The notes under the pieces were generated by a model. It did no database searches, was not told where the DNA came from, and saw only the letters and a program-made list of their open reading frames with translations. The position numbers were made by a program, and so were the translations under genes. Positions 32,776 to 44,816 of a stretch of DNA of 64,000 nt are shown in pieces. Numbering within the stretch: position 1 is the first letter of the stretch; every line of letters begins with the position of its first letter. This stretch comes from Cyrtodaria siliqua (Eukaryota > Mollusca > Bivalvia > Adapedonta > Hiatellidae): NCBI GenBank assembly GCA_037043455.1, contig JAWPHD010005087.1:62001-126000 (forward strand), in the 5' to 3' direction.

Positions 32776-33320
32776 TTGTACGATGACCGGACAGGCTGTG
32801 GACCCTATGATGACGCCTACCTAAAGCCCAATGGGACGGTGGCGTTTGATGTTTGTCCATGATCTTTCTTGTCGTGCCCTTAATGGTGTATTCTCTTACT
32901 GCTCTGGCTTCTGCCAAGTCACTGAGTACCTTCATTGCGGCTTTCTAGGCTATTGTTTTTTGTATTATATTTACACGAGCATATTTGTGTTTTACTTATA
33001 TTGCCTATTGATGCTGCCTTGTTGGTTAGAGATTAGATCATGGAGGGGATTTCTTATTTACACTGTCCTGTTTTAATGTGATGACAGTAGGGTAAGTGTG
33101 AGGTTTGGTGCACCCTAGAACCGGTTTAAACCCCCAGTGGCCTACTTTGCCACTGACCGTTCCAAGGCGGTAGCCCTATTGTCAACCCTTTTGTGTTTAT
33201 GCTGTCGTTTACTTTTATTATTACTTTTGCCTTCTTGTTTGTCTGTTTCCATGTTTGTTTCTCTGTTTTGTGGTTGATTGTCCTCCTTGAATGCTACTTT
33301 GCCTGTCCGATCTTTTTATA
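32776..33320 (+). other. Naiad 3' UTR (copy A)
   Basis: Begins with the SECIS-like hairpin and continues through segments found again at 62395-62670 and, inverted, at 58105-58440: CACTGTCCTGTTTTAATG, GGTAAGTGTGAGGTTTGGTG, GCCACTGACCGTTCCAAGGC, CTATTGTCAACCC, CTTGAATGCTACTTTGCCTG. The element ends near CCTGTCCGATCTTTTTA (about 33318), where minus-strand host-repeat coding resumes. Confidence 0.75.
32798..32860 (+). promoter_or_regulatory. SECIS-like element (copy A)
   Basis: Helix I: 32798-32803 with 32855-32860 (six pairs including one G-U). Internal loop: 32804-32807 and 32851-32854, with A 32807 preceding the quartet. Quartet: TGAT 32808-32811 against TGAT 32847-32850, giving tandem G-A/A-G flanked by U-U. 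Helix II: 32812-32817 with 32841-32846, bulged T 32818, then 32819-32821 with 32838-32840. Apical AAA 32823-32825 lies 12 nt after ATGA. A small helix III (GC...GAC) makes it form-2-like. All conserved SECIS landmarks are present. Confidence 0.8.
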
Positions 33321-33940
33321 TTTCTTTTTCAGTTAACTGATCTTGACTAGCATTTTTGTATAATGATGTTAGGCATGTTGCATGATAGACAGCTTCTTGA
33401 GACATTAGATCTCCTGCACTTAAGTTTATGAGTAATACTTTATTTTGTAGTATTTGAGCACAGTTTCTCACGCGCTTATCCATTCCAAACGTTGATGCTG
33501 TAAGCAGGTCGCCAGTAGCTTCATTACAAATTGTCATAAAATGCAACTTTTCTTTCACCAAAATTTCTTCTAGTATCTTTCCTGGGGATTATCTTATTTT
33601 TAAATGATTCATCCTTCTCATGCTTTCTTTTTTCTACACGTTGAAGTTTAGTTGATGGGTAACTGCACGAGTTCATTAAATTTAATTATGTTATCTGCCA
33701 TAGTTTCATATCCCCTCCCAGTATCTATGTCTGATCTGTTATTATCTGCAGGGCATTGCAGGCGCTCGTTTGTGTCCTGCTGACACAGACCACATTTGTC
33801 CCAGTCAATAACATTCTGTGAATGTTCATCGTTAGCTGCTTTTGACATTTTGATATTAGTACCACCACCAACACACAATACAGTACACAACAAAAACAGA
33901 CACATTGATATGACTTCATCATACGACATCTTCAGATTTA
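33316..33940 (-). pseudogene. Repeated metazoan ORF family, N-terminal part (minus)
   Basis: On the minus strand the N-terminal frame (33648-33929) has WDKCGLCQQDTNERLQCPAD with a CxxC, then GYETMADNIIKFNEL. The next frame (33316-33561) reads ATGDLLTASTFGMDKRVRNC and LSAGDLMSQEAVYHATCLTSLY. Both are blocks of the same uncharacterised family whose later part is at 28556-29917. A frameshift separates them and the PLE insertion follows at about 33320. Confidence 0.65.
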
Positions 33941-33959
33941 TGAAAGCTGCAAATTAAAA

Positions 33960-34855
33960 TAATACAATAAATAGGATTCAATAGCTTTTACCGTTACAAT
34001 ATTTGAAATTATTCCGCTTTTACGTATTTTTATCGAAATTTTTAATCGACAGATTTGTTCATTATTCTATCAACTTTATCTGTGAGAATTTTTTTCATGA
34101 TTTGAAACTTCTTTATTTACTTGTGATGTCCAGTTTACTCTGTTAATGTGCAATTCACTACCGTTTTTAAGCAAACTATAAACTAAGTTTGTGTATTTTG
34201 TTTGACCACACAAACACAGTTTCAACCAATATTTGATTATTATATAATATCGTTTATTTATAAAAAAATATGCCTCCTGTTTCACGTTTATGAAATTATT
34301 TTGCGTGGATAATTTAACCTTTTACAAAACCTTAATTGTGTTCTTTCAACGTTTGACCCTTTATTAAAACCCATATTTCAGATGAGTAATTCAAAATAGG
34401 TGTTATAAGCTTGTCGAATAACTCCAATGAATGTTTTGGTGATACGTCTACAACTTTATTGAGATATCTGTTCATTTGGAATATAGCTTTATCAGCATTT
34501 AATCAGTTTCGTTAAAAGCTCCCCCTGTTGTGAAAACAACTTCTAGATATTTGAATTCACCAACTATTTCTAGCTAGGCGTCTTTAAAACAGAGCTTAAT
34601 ATTACGTGGTAACTGTCTGGATTTTCTTTTCTAAATATCATTACTTTAGTCTTTTTGGTATTAACTGTTAACCTCCTACTATCACACTACTCGGCTAAAA
34701 CATTAACAAAATCTTCTCTTTTGACGTTATGTCGTCTGCGTAATGTAACAGACACAATATGAGCATTCCTACATTGATACCTTCTACACCTTTAGTTATG
34801 AACTCTTCCTCCATATCATTTATGCTACATAATGGTGATTTATATATGTTTGTGT
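33960..34855 (-). pseudogene. LINE reverse transcriptase fragment (minus)
   Basis: The minus strand, from 34850 downward, encodes EFITKGVEGINVGMLILCLL, HYADDIT (the catalytic YADD box), LTVNTKKTKVMIFRKE-like sequence, FQMNRYLNKVVDVSPKHSLE, LFDKLITPILNYSSEIW, then YWLKLC...TNLVYSLL...VNWTSQV. The last blocks match the LINE in the palindrome, so it is the same or a close family. Several frames and stops indicate decay. 5' and 3' ends not defined. Confidence 0.8.
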
Positions 34856-35586
34856 GAGACCGTTAATGACTGAGTTATGGCCCATGTACTAGCCACACTA
34901 GGGATATATATACTACCCGAAAACGTGTTTTGCGCGCTCAGCCAAAACAAGAACTATCACTAAAGGTGATTAATACTCCCGTTTCTTAATTTTCCCGTCT
35001 TTCGTCTAAACCTTGTCCTTGGACACACGGCACTGAAGATGTATGTATGATAAAGCAAAAATAACAACCTTTTCTCAAATTAAAAATTGCTAAAATGAAT
35101 AATATTCCGTTTTCCTTTTGTCGTTCGTGAGCATTCGGGGGACATAATAGAGGTGTTAGTCCTTAAGCATCTCCGCGTGTGATAGGCTTGCATGGAAAAT
35201 ACATGCATATCTTCAATGAAATGATTTATTGACAAAACAATGTTCAAAGGGGGAAACAGCTCACTATATTGATGCGCAGCAAACAGTCATACGCATAAGC
35301 TGCAATGTCACATGCCTTGCTTAATAACATTATAATTATCGTTTGTTTTAATGCGTGTCTGACAAAGCGACAGTTCAGTCGAATTTATCGCTTATTCGAG
35401 CAACATCACTTTGGACTTTATACATCTGTCTTAGATAGCGATATGAAACGCCGTACATGTTCTTAAAAGACATTTCTGGAACACTCCACTCCCTGTAATC
35501 TATTTTGCAAACATAGCCCTAGATGGCTTGGTTTGCATAAAAAACAACAAGTAAAGTATATTTATAAAAAAGAACGAGGCCTGGCA
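34856..35586. other. No gene seen
   Basis: AT-rich intergenic sequence without supported features. Confidence 0.5.
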
Positions 35587-35830
35587 ATATGTTTTGTAAT
35601 ATACAAAAGTTGATTATTATACCTCACACAAAACGCCACTGCTAAATCCCCATAGACAACAATGTGCACATTTCTTACGCGATGGTGATATTGCAGGGTG
35701 ATACATGTAGTAAATCGCAGGGTGATAGTAAAATTGTTTTTCGCATGCGCAGCTTTGGTGCGCGTTTCCGTGCGTACTGTTTCGGTGACGTCATCAGCTC
35801 AGTTTGGTGAAAATGCTATGTTTCACTCAT
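35587..35830. repeat. Dispersed repeat, copy 1
   Basis: Shares CTCACACAAAACGCC, CTAAATCCCCATAG, CAACAATGTG, a GGGTGATAGTAAA segment and ATGCGCAGCTTTG...GGTGACGTCATC with 38951-39065 and 39470-39590. Class unknown. Confidence 0.7.
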
Positions 35831-36247
35831 CATAGCTTTAGAAGTACTTAAGCGATTTCAATACACTATCACTCATTTTCTTAGTTAGGTTATTTCAAAT
35901 CCAGTGATATAACTTGCATAGCAACTTTTTAAAACTGTTTGGGCGATACTCATATCCTCAGGTTGAACATTTTTACTATTACCCTCACATGAATGTGATA
36001 TTTATATAATTATACTTTCTTGTCTAAATGTGGAAGCATTTATAAAATGGATTGTATTACTCTAGCGTAAAGAGGCCCCTCTACATGGGTACTTGGCGGA
36101 CTTGTAGTAATTTATGTTCGACTGCCACTTTGCTCAATGCAGGGCAAAGAATTTTGTCATGTGTGCCACAAGAACTAATATTCTCCACCTCCCAACCTCC
36201 CAACCTCGGACTCCATAAAGCCAGTAGAGCGATACAGACGCAGTCAA
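35831..36247. other. No gene seen
   Basis: Contains a plus-strand 114-residue frame (36052-36396) that runs into a hairpin; no recognised domain. Confidence 0.4.
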
Positions 36248-36328
36248 TTACTTTGAAGGAATATAAACAAGAGACCCAAGAGCGTCTGTATCGCTCTTGG
36301 GCCTCTTGTGTATATTCCTTCAAAGTTA
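36248..36328. repeat. 81-bp near-perfect hairpin
   Basis: Arms of about 37 bp (CTTTGAAGGAATATA...CCAAGAGCG) flank a 7-nt TCTGTAT loop (36285-36291). A second inverted motif, GCGATACAGACGC (36228-36241), matches the loop region on the other strand. Probable foldback MITE; it causes the mirrored ORFs here. Confidence 0.9.
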
Positions 36329-36982
36329 TCTACATTAGCTTTTATGCTTTTATGCTAAGTTTTAAGCGTTTTAGCCACATTTCGAATGATTTATGATAAT
36401 GGAGTTTAGGTTCACCACTTAACCACTGGAAAGGTTCTGACCCAAGTGAGTTTTAATCAACATATTTCATTCCTGAAGAAGTATAAAAAAATAAAGAAGT
36501 AACATGGGGCAATGTCAGGCGAGAAAGATGCATGCGGGAGTGCAGTGACTTTTTCCTGTTCCAGAAACTTAGTCACAATATCCGATTTGTGTGCTGGAGC
36601 GATGTCATATACGTCTCACTAGTGAATTAATCAACACTATATAATATATGTAGAAACGGTCACTTGTGGACCACTGCAAACATACTATAAAATGTCCATT
36701 GGTCTTTAAATCTCCCCTCAATCTGCAAACCTTTCTCTGAAGCTCAGAATATCCACAAAAAATCAAAAGTTGACCAGATAATTTTTTTTTAAATTCCAGT
36801 CTTTTTCAGCACCCCTCAAAACTAACTCCATTTCACTAATAATTCAACTGTATTCCTACTCATTTTCAAATTGTCATATCATCCTCGAAAATCACCCAGT
36901 GGCATCCAAACTTGGCAGAAGTCATGAACATGTTCCAATAATAAGAGAATGATTGCACATTTCCAAGTTGAGAGCAAACCCA

Positions 36983-37797
36983 TTAACACAGCCCTAGATT
37001 TTTACGGTGTAGGAATCTTCCTACCGTCATGGGCAAGGGAGGTAATTCTGTAGTGAGACCTATAGCAGGAAAATAGGACGGAGTCAGGTTTTGGGGTTTC
37101 GCCTCCGGAAGTAAGCTTTGCGTTTCTTCAAAAATGTGTCCATGCAGAGCTTGACATTGAACCTTTCTTCTTTGGTACGACGATTTGTGCCGCCGGTCCA
37201 TGTATTGTGAAAATTGCGTTAAGAACGTTGTTTTTTTCTGATTGCAATGCAGGGTTTCCTTGATGCTTAGTGACTCATATTTTGTCTGAGACTTTCATTT
37301 TTGGATCAAAAAGGTGAATCCATGTCTCGTCCTCTGTAACAATTCTCGAACGATTCTCGAAAAATTCCAAGCATCGAATTTCGGAAAAATGTTCAGTTCC
37401 TGGCGTGCTTTTTTCACACAAGTCTCCTTTTGTTCTTCATTACATTTTTTTAAACTGTGAGGAACCTTTCCTAATGATAAGTCGGACATCCTAGCCATGC
37501 CCCTGACCGTATACCGAGGATCTTCAGTCAAGAGCGTTTTGATAAGCAGCACCCCAGACTTGGTGCTTTTGCTACCTGGACGTCCAGATCTTGTGGCATC
37601 TTTGACAGACTTTTGCCCGACCTTGAATCCAGACACCCAGTAGCAAACTCTCCTAGAAGATACGTAAGATCCCCATAAACTTGGACAATTTCATTGTATA
37701 CATATCTTAGCCTGAAACCGAGATAACAATGAGCTATGATATAGTCCCTAATTTCTATTGAATTTACAGTGCGATTACCAACCATACTTGTGCACAT
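36983..37797 (-). pseudogene. mariner-family transposase pseudogene
   Basis: The minus-strand frame 37528-37797 has NSIEIRDYIIAHCYLGFRLR and YNEIVQVYGD, the N-terminal HTH of mariner transposases. The frame-shifted 37295-37636 continues FKVGQKSVKDATRSGRPGSK, EDPRYTVRGMARM and EEQKETCVKKARQELNIFPK (second HTH and linker). The catalytic VTGDETW region is degraded (FSRIVRELLQRTRHG). A further frame (36983-37201) covers a scrambled distal part. Neither catalytic Asp motif nor terminal repeats were found. An old dead copy. Confidence 0.8.
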
Positions 37798-38080
37798 TGG
37801 TCAACGACTAGACTGTTCCAGATTGTGATAGATTTTGATTACGTGCGTGTATATCGATACATATAGTATCACTCGATAGGGAAATAATAGCTATTCGCAT
37901 GCGTGGAAGCCAAATAATCGCCTTAGTTGTTATATTCGATCTGTTCGTGTATTGACACATATAATGAACACCCCTCGTGGAATGCAAGTCCCATTCCGTT
38001 GACAGATTCTGCAACGATTCAAATGCCAAGTTGTCGCATTTAAAATGAAACGAATCATAGAATACGGTTAGGATAGGGAC

Positions 38081-38181
38081 ATTCCAAAACGCGGTATAAC
38101 TGTTTTAATCGGAAACTCGGCAGAGCCTCGCTTCCACCTCGGCGGAGCCTCGGTTCCTACAGTTATACCGCGTGTTGGAAT
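38081..38181. repeat. 101-bp inverted repeat
   Basis: ATTCCAAAACGCGGTATAAC at 38081 pairs with 38159-38181 with one or two mismatches. The loop holds a direct repeat, CTCGGC(A/G)GAGCCTCG. Probably a MITE or foldback. Confidence 0.85.
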
Positions 38182-38520
38182 TCTCGATCATTACCGGATA
38201 CCCATATGATATTACTGCCATGAGATGTCAGTGACATTTTGAAATTCATTTTGTCTGCGAAATGCAATACTATTTTCTAGCAGAATAATATTTCTTAATA
38301 AATATCTAGTCAGGTGCTCAGATCCAGTCATGTTACTACTTTAGAACGCTTCAGGTTTCATTTTTTAATCATATCCTAGAGCGTTAATTACGAGTAATAT
38401 CTCATCTGGCAATGATCGCCTATGTCAGACAAACCCTGTCGTCTGGCCCGTATGTCACAGAGTATACAATCAGCATATAATGTTAAGTTTATAGGGAAGC
38501 CGCTTGCGTCCATGTCATTT

Positions 38521-38628
38521 TGTTCAGCCTGGGGATCAGTCCTTATTTAGTTTATTGTTCAGCCTGGGGATCAGTCCTTATTTAGTTTATTGTTCAGCCT
38601 GGGGATCAGTCCTTATTTAGTTTAATAT
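38521..38628. repeat. 35-bp tandem repeat, three units
   Basis: TGTTCAGCCTGGGGATCAGT starts at 38521, 38556 and 38591; the units are identical. Confidence 0.97.
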
Positions 38629-38949
38629 CCTTCTTATTATATATTTTATATTCTTAACCTTCTTTTCTTTTGTTTTTCCTCCCACTTCTGTTAATATTGA
38701 TGAAAATTCAGTGAGGTTGTTTATTACATACTACAGGCTGGAACCCAGGCTGGTCTGGTAGGTATTCGAAATCGACGGTGAAACCAAAATACACTCGAAG
38801 TATATGGTGAAAATTCAAAACAAAACAAAAAGAAATGACTTAGGTTTCGCCTTCAAATTTTCGCATTCGACTTCAACTTTGCCTTATAATTCGCCTGGAA
38901 CTTCGTGCATGATTTTGAATTTAACTCTGAGTTTTCGCTCAATATTCAA

Positions 38950-39590
38950 TCTGTATTATATCTCACACAAAACGCCCATGCTAAATCCCCATAGTCAACA
39001 ATGTGTGATTTCTTACTCTGTCGCAAGGGTGATAGTAAATCACAGAGTGATGGAATATAAATAATGCATCCAAGTGAGGGTGACAATATCCAAATTTATA
39101 TTTTTATACCAGTTTTGATGTAAAGTTTCAAAGAAGAAGATTAATATCTTTTACTCTTTTTTTTAGACATTATATCAACATTTTAACAGGGTGTTCAAAT
39201 CCGCTTCCGAAAGTGTCGCGAACCAGCTCGAAATATTTGTTTATTGTCGTTTGGTAAACCAAGCGTCTTGCGATTGACATAACTTCAACGGTATTTTAAT
39301 AAGCACTCACCGATTCCCAATTGCACAAAGCGTGTCCTAATTGGAAAAACCAAAACTTATTTTTGTACGTCACAATCGTGTGATAGTAAAAATTGTTACC
39401 AATGAACAGCTTCACGCCAAGGGTATGGACAATTTATACAGAGGGTATACGTGAGGTATAATAATAAAAAAATATCACATGCGCAGCTTTGATGGGCGTT
39501 GGTGTGCGTACTGGTCCGGTGACGTCATCGGCTCGGTCATTCGCAACATCTCGTATACAGCTTTGCAGCATTACTCGAAGGTTTCTATAT
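38950..39590. repeat. Dispersed repeat, copy 2 (split)
   Basis: 38951-39065 and 39470-39590 match the two halves of 35587-35830. The intervening ~400 bp is either part of the full-length repeat deleted from copy 1 or an insertion here. Confidence 0.65.
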
Positions 39591-39705
39591 TCAAGGTTGG
39601 GAATCACGTGATTTTGCTATGACATAAAACACGGGAAATGGCGGACTTTTAGCTCGAGTCGGCATACATTGTCGAGGTAAGTGGGCTTTATTCGTTTTGA
39701 ATTTT

Positions 39706-41560
39706 AGCTCGACTGAATAAAGATCAGCAGAGCTTATGCCGTGGTGCTTCGTCCGTCGTTCGTCCGTCTGTCCGTCCGTCTGTAAAAACCTTTTTTTGTG
39801 GCGACCTCCTCTGAAACTACTCCACGGATTTCCATGATACTTCACAGGAATGAATGTTGCTTTTGATGCCAGAAATTCAACATGGCCGCCACGGCTAAAA
39901 ACAAAAATGCGATTTTGTGGCGACTACTTCTCAAAAAACATAAGTGATATTGATTTGGAACCTTTACCAAAATGACTGGCACAACATGTAGTTTGTCCTA
40001 ATCAAAGTTCATTTTGATTGGACGTTAAACATGGCCGCCAGCGGTCATCATTCTTTACATAGAGTTATATAGGAAAAACGTTTGACTACTCCTGCTCTAA
40101 AACTACTTAATGGAATTTCATGAAACTTTACAGAAATGTTGCTTTTGATGTCTGGTTGATCCTAGCAAAAATTCAGATCTGTAGGAAATTCAAGATGGTT
40201 GCCACTGTCAAAATAGTTTTTAAAAATGCGATTTTGTGGAGACTACTTCTCAAAAACCGTAAGTGATATTGAATTGGAACCTCTACCAAAAGGACTGTAC
40301 TTGTTCTACATGTACTTGGTTCTTACCAAGATTTATTTTGATTTGATTTTAAACATGGCCGCCAGCGGCCATCTTTGTTTACATAGTGTTATATTCAATT
40401 CAAGATGGCCCCCACAGCTAAACATAGATTTCAAAAATGCGATGTTGTGGCGACTACTTCTCAAAATCCATAAGTGGTTTTGATTTGGAACCTTTACCAA
40501 ATGACTGTCACGACATTTAGTTGGCCCTAACCAAAGTTCATATTGATTGGATGTCAAACATGGCCGCAGCGGCCATCCTTGTTTATATATAATTATATAG
40601 GAAAAACTTATGATAACTACTCCTCTGAAATTACTTGATGGAATGTTGCTCTTGATATCTAGTTGATCCTAGTAAACGTCAGGTTGGTAGGAAATTCAAG
40701 ATGAGCGCAAAAATTCAGGTTGGTAGGAAATTCTAGATGGCCGCCTCTGCTAAAAATAGATTTTAAAAATGCGACTTTGTGGGATCTATTTCTCAAAAAC
40801 CATAAGTGATATTGAATTGGAACCTTTACCAAAATGACTGGTGTGACATGTATTTGGTCCTAACCGAGATTCATTTCGATTCGATGTTAAACATGGCCGC
40901 AAACATGCCCTGGTCACACACCTGCTATATTTATGAATATGGATTATTCCATTTATGTTTCAAAAGGGTGATTTGGAGAAATTATTGTTGAGCAGCAAAT
41001 AGGCTATAATAAGGTTGATGTTGTAATGGTTTTAATTGCTATAGCTTTATAATTAAGACTTGAGGTAGCATTATGACATTTTTATAAGCTGGAAAAAGAT
41101 ATATTCTTTAGACTAGGATAAAACTGAATGAGATTATAATGTTGCATATGTAATAGTAAATCATAATATTTAGGAATATAGGAATGTTTCTCTTGATGTC
41201 TAGTAGGTCCTTAGTAAACATCAGGTTGGCCTAAAATTCAAGATGGCCACCATGCTTAAAAAATAGATTTTAAATGCAATTTTGAGGCGACTACTTCTCT
41301 AAAACCATAAGTGGTATCGTTTTGTTACCTTTACCAAAATGATTTTCATAAAACTTTTCAGGAATGTTGGTCTTGATGTCCAGTTAGTCCCAAGTAAACA
41401 TCAGGATGGCCGGAAATTCAAGATTGCTGCCACAGCTTAAATATAAGTTTGTAGCAACTAATTTTCGAAAAACCGTAATTGTTATTGATTTGGAACCTTT
41501 ACTAAAAATGACTGCCATGACATGTAGTTGGTCCATTTTGATTCTATGTCAAACATTGCT
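39706..41560 (+). mobile_element. Diverged (CCGT)n-headed tandem-unit element
   Basis: The head (AGCTCGACTGAATAAAGATC, GCAGAGCTTATGCCGTGG, GTCCGTCTGTCC) is followed by diverged units with GTGGCGACTACTTCTCAAAA and AACATGGCCGC(C)AGCGG(C/T)C. About 40930-41170 is unrelated sequence inside the array. Older than the copies at 10.4 and 44.8 kb, judging by divergence. Confidence 0.65.
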
Positions 41561-42078
41561 GCCAGAGACCATACAACTCCACAGGTTCCCATTACTGATC
41601 GAAAATCTATATGCGCAATAGAATTCCGCGTATGTTGATATGTCACACTATCCGTAAGACCCGGTAGTAGTCGAGGAATGCGTTCGAGTTTGTCCGGATC
41701 GGCAAATTTCATCGTGACAATATCCACGTACGGAAACAAAATATCATGAAAATGTGCTATTGTAGACCCATTTCATCAGTTTCCTACATATGACTTTTAG
41801 AAATTGAGTCGTAGGATAATTTGCGATTGAAGTTCTTGCCAGCAAGCGCATAGAAATATAAAACAAAGGCACAAATATCGAAGAATGTGTAAATAACAAT
41901 AACCACGTTATATATTTTTAATGATATATACCACGTAATATAAACGGTTTCTCTGAAACTACGCCCAGAACATCGACAATTCACACACTTCCGACGTTTT
42001 TTCTATAATCATAATACATATGATACAAAAACAATAAATGTCTTTATTTTTTGTAAATCCCATGGAAGTGTAATAAAC

Positions 42079-42190
42079 GGATCACCGATTGATCTAATAA
42101 ATGAAACTAAAAACAGATCACTAATTGGTCTAATAAATGAAACTAAAAATGGATCACTGATTGGTGTAATAAATGAAACTAAAAACAATT
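42079..42190. repeat. 36-bp tandem repeat
   Basis: GATCAC(C/T)(G/A)ATTGGTCTAATA-type units begin at 42079, 42115 and 42151. The minus-strand frame LVSFI(R/T)PISD is its translation. Confidence 0.9.
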
Positions 42191-42574
42191 GTTTGCAGGT
42201 GAGCAAAACCGTTTCATTGTAGTTAACTTCTGAATGTAGATATTGGAAAATTTCTCATCAAAATATATATTTATGTTATGTTTGTCAAAAAGGCAACGTG
42301 CTGAATTTAATTTAACATTTTTTTATTAAGGGAGAAGCTTTATATAACGGATATCTGAATGTCATTGTTTGCTTGAATGGAGATTTGAATGTTTTTCTGT
42401 AGCCATTTTTACTGTCAGGAGTTGATTTTATAGAATTTCTTTCACTGGCGATGGGACAGTCTATGGTATTTCTCTGAATGCGGTGTAATTGCGCTTTTTT
42501 CTTGTATGGATTGTTTGGTCTCTGTATGGTGAGACGAGTTTTTCGTTTCTTCAAAATTTGCAAAAGCAAAAACA

Positions 42575-42960
42575 AGAGGTCAATGACCTTAAAGCTCTGC
42601 TGATATATGTTGATAGCTAGACCAGCCATGGGAACCTGTGAAGTTTTATGAAAATAGGATCAGCACTTTCACAGAAGTAGTAGCCACAAGTTTTTCCTAT
42701 ATAACTCTATATAAACAAAGATGGCCGATATCGGCCATGTTTGACATCGAATCAAAATAATGTTGTTTAGGACCAACTACTTGTCATTCCAGTCATTTGA
42801 GTAAAGGATCCACATCAATACTATTATGAATTTTGAGAAATAATGTCCACAAAGTTGTATTTTTTAAAATCTGTTTATAGCTATGGTGGCCATCTTGAAT
42901 TACCGGCCGACCTGGTCTTTACTCAGGACCAATTAGACATCAAAAGCAACACTCATGTGA
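42575..42960 (-). mobile_element. Tail-end fragment of tandem-unit element, minus orientation
   Basis: Starts at AACAAGAGGTCAATGACCTT (the reverse complement of the family tail) and holds about one diverged unit with ATGGCCGATATCGGCCAT. Confidence 0.65.
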
Positions 42961-42984
42961 AGTATGTGAAGCATGTTATACCAC

Positions 42985-43375
42985 AGGCACACATATTTTA
43001 TATAATGAATACAAACTTCTTTTTTTTGTAATCGCCAACCAACTGGATAAACATTTACAATAACAAATGGTTTTATTCATTACTTTGAGTACCAGTGTTA
43101 CTTGGTGAGAGATAAAACAATCGCTAACCATACTGAGTAAACATTTTCAAAAAAAAGAGAAACGCTTTTATAATTATTCATTATATAAAATATGTCTGCC
43201 AGTGGTATTTGGTGGGTCATATTACAATCGCTAACCATACCGTGTAAACATTTACAAAAAAATAAGTTTTTATTTATTATATAAAATTTGTGTTTCAGTA
43301 AAATAAAACGTTTTTATTCATTATGATTATATAAAATATGTGTGCCAGTGGCATTTCGTGAATAACAATATATAG
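42985..43375. repeat. ~125-bp degenerate tandem repeat
   Basis: Three units share ATCGC(T/C)AACCA, AAACATTTACAA, TTTTATTCATTAT and GTGCCAGTG. Noncoding. Confidence 0.7.
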
Positions 43376-44816
43376 TTATATGTAGTTATGATGATGGTAA
43401 AACTCGTAAAATCATCTTATAACTAACGCATATTGGTATTTTAACTAGTTGCACCAACATCGCGCATCACTTCAATATACATTTTAAATTGCACAATTAT
43501 TCATAACAAAACTTATGAGAATGTCGAAAAAATACTTAAAGGAATTGATGACCTAGGTGCAAAATGAATAAGCATGAATGACTACGTGATATTAGAAATA
43601 TACAGCTGCTGCCTATGTTGCTACTATTTTGTTTCGGTATAATAAAATAAATCAACGCGCTCCTGCGAAGGCGCTATAGGAAATTGCCAACCTTTGAAAC
43701 TTATTGTCAACCTCGGCAATAACTATGTGATATATATAGCATATAACCATTATCAGCTTTACTGACGAGGAGGAAATATGACATGCTAGACATGGCTTAA
43801 GTTAAATTAGGTGCTTAAGTGATGGCCATTGGGATTATGAGGTTATTTAACAGTGTTGAGTACAATACTGAATTCTATTGGACGAGTCCCAATTGAATTC
43901 AGTATTGTAAATGACCTCTTTATTTCACACCTCTAATCTCACCAAACACTGTACATTTGAATTCCAACTTGATATGTCTGTTCTTAATTGAACACAGTAG
44001 AAACAATACATTTTCCAAAATGTATTAACTGTGTAAAATGTAATTTAATAACACGTGAAGTATCAAAACAGTACTGTTTCAATTGAAATTCAACTAAAAG
44101 TCGTGAGGTAAATCATTAATGACTCGTTGATTTTTACTGTTAGTATTACCTGATCATAGTACAAATACGGAATATGGATTTGTTTGACCCCACATCTAAT
44201 CACATAGTACAAATACGAAATATGGATTTTTGTACTCCACATTTTTTGTTTGTGTTCAACAGTGGAAATATGGGATTGTCACATGGATAAAAAGACAGAA
44301 AGAGATCAGTCAGATTTATACAGGTGTGAAATAAATGCTATTATTAGGAAGGTACCAACTTGACAAACACAAAATAAAATATTATCATTTATTAAATTGC
44401 TCGATCATTTATTAAATGGTTATGGCAAATATTGGGCGCGGCTCCAAATAGCGGGCTGCTGGCAACACACTTATATATCATGGCAGCCCTTAACATGTTT
44501 CACAAAAGAGGGCATGACCCATAAGCCTGATACCCTTAAAGAAGCCCCAATAGGCTAAAACAAAAGAGGGCATGGCTTGTACTCCATGGTATTGTAATGT
44601 TAAATGTGAAGCTAATCTTAGTTCGTGTTAGACACAAATAATTCAACTGTGCCATCGTGGGGTTCCAAGTCCCCAGTATGACAGTAGGAGGGTAATGTTT
44701 ATGGTGCTAGTGATGACATTCCAGTATCAAATCAAACTTTGAATTAGGTATAGTCCTAGGTGTTTTAAGTTATATAGTTTTCTTGACTGTGACATAGACA
44801 GCATTAACACATATCA
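43376..44816. other. No gene seen; one hairpin
   Basis: TACAATACTGAATTC (43861-43875) pairs with 43895-43909. ATAGTACAAATACG(G/A)AATATGG is duplicated near 44157 and 44205. Otherwise unremarkable. Confidence 0.6.

Larger units (their letters stand above)
29919..33320 (+). mobile_element. Penelope-like element, Naiad type (copy A)
   Basis: A 3.4-kb element: 5'-truncated N-terminal Cys-rich segment, GIY-YIG endonuclease, CxC linker, reverse transcriptase, then a 3' UTR with a SECIS-like hairpin. The N-terminal endonuclease is the permuted order reported for Naiad PLEs; canonical PLEs have it C-terminal. Related copies are at 58105-60332 (minus), 60333-61490 (plus) and 62395-62670 (plus, 3' UTR only). 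The insertion splits a minus-strand repeated ORF. Copy A is itself damaged: TGA at a Trp codon (30044-30046), frameshift near 30880, TAA at 31723, and loss of a catalytic Asp. Confidence 0.85.

Noticed and set aside
36983..37797. Possibly active mariner
   Set aside because: At least three frames are needed, the catalytic DE motif is degraded and no inverted ends were found.
38521..38628. CRISPR-like array
   Set aside because: Three identical 35-bp units with no spacers in a eukaryotic context; a simple tandem repeat.
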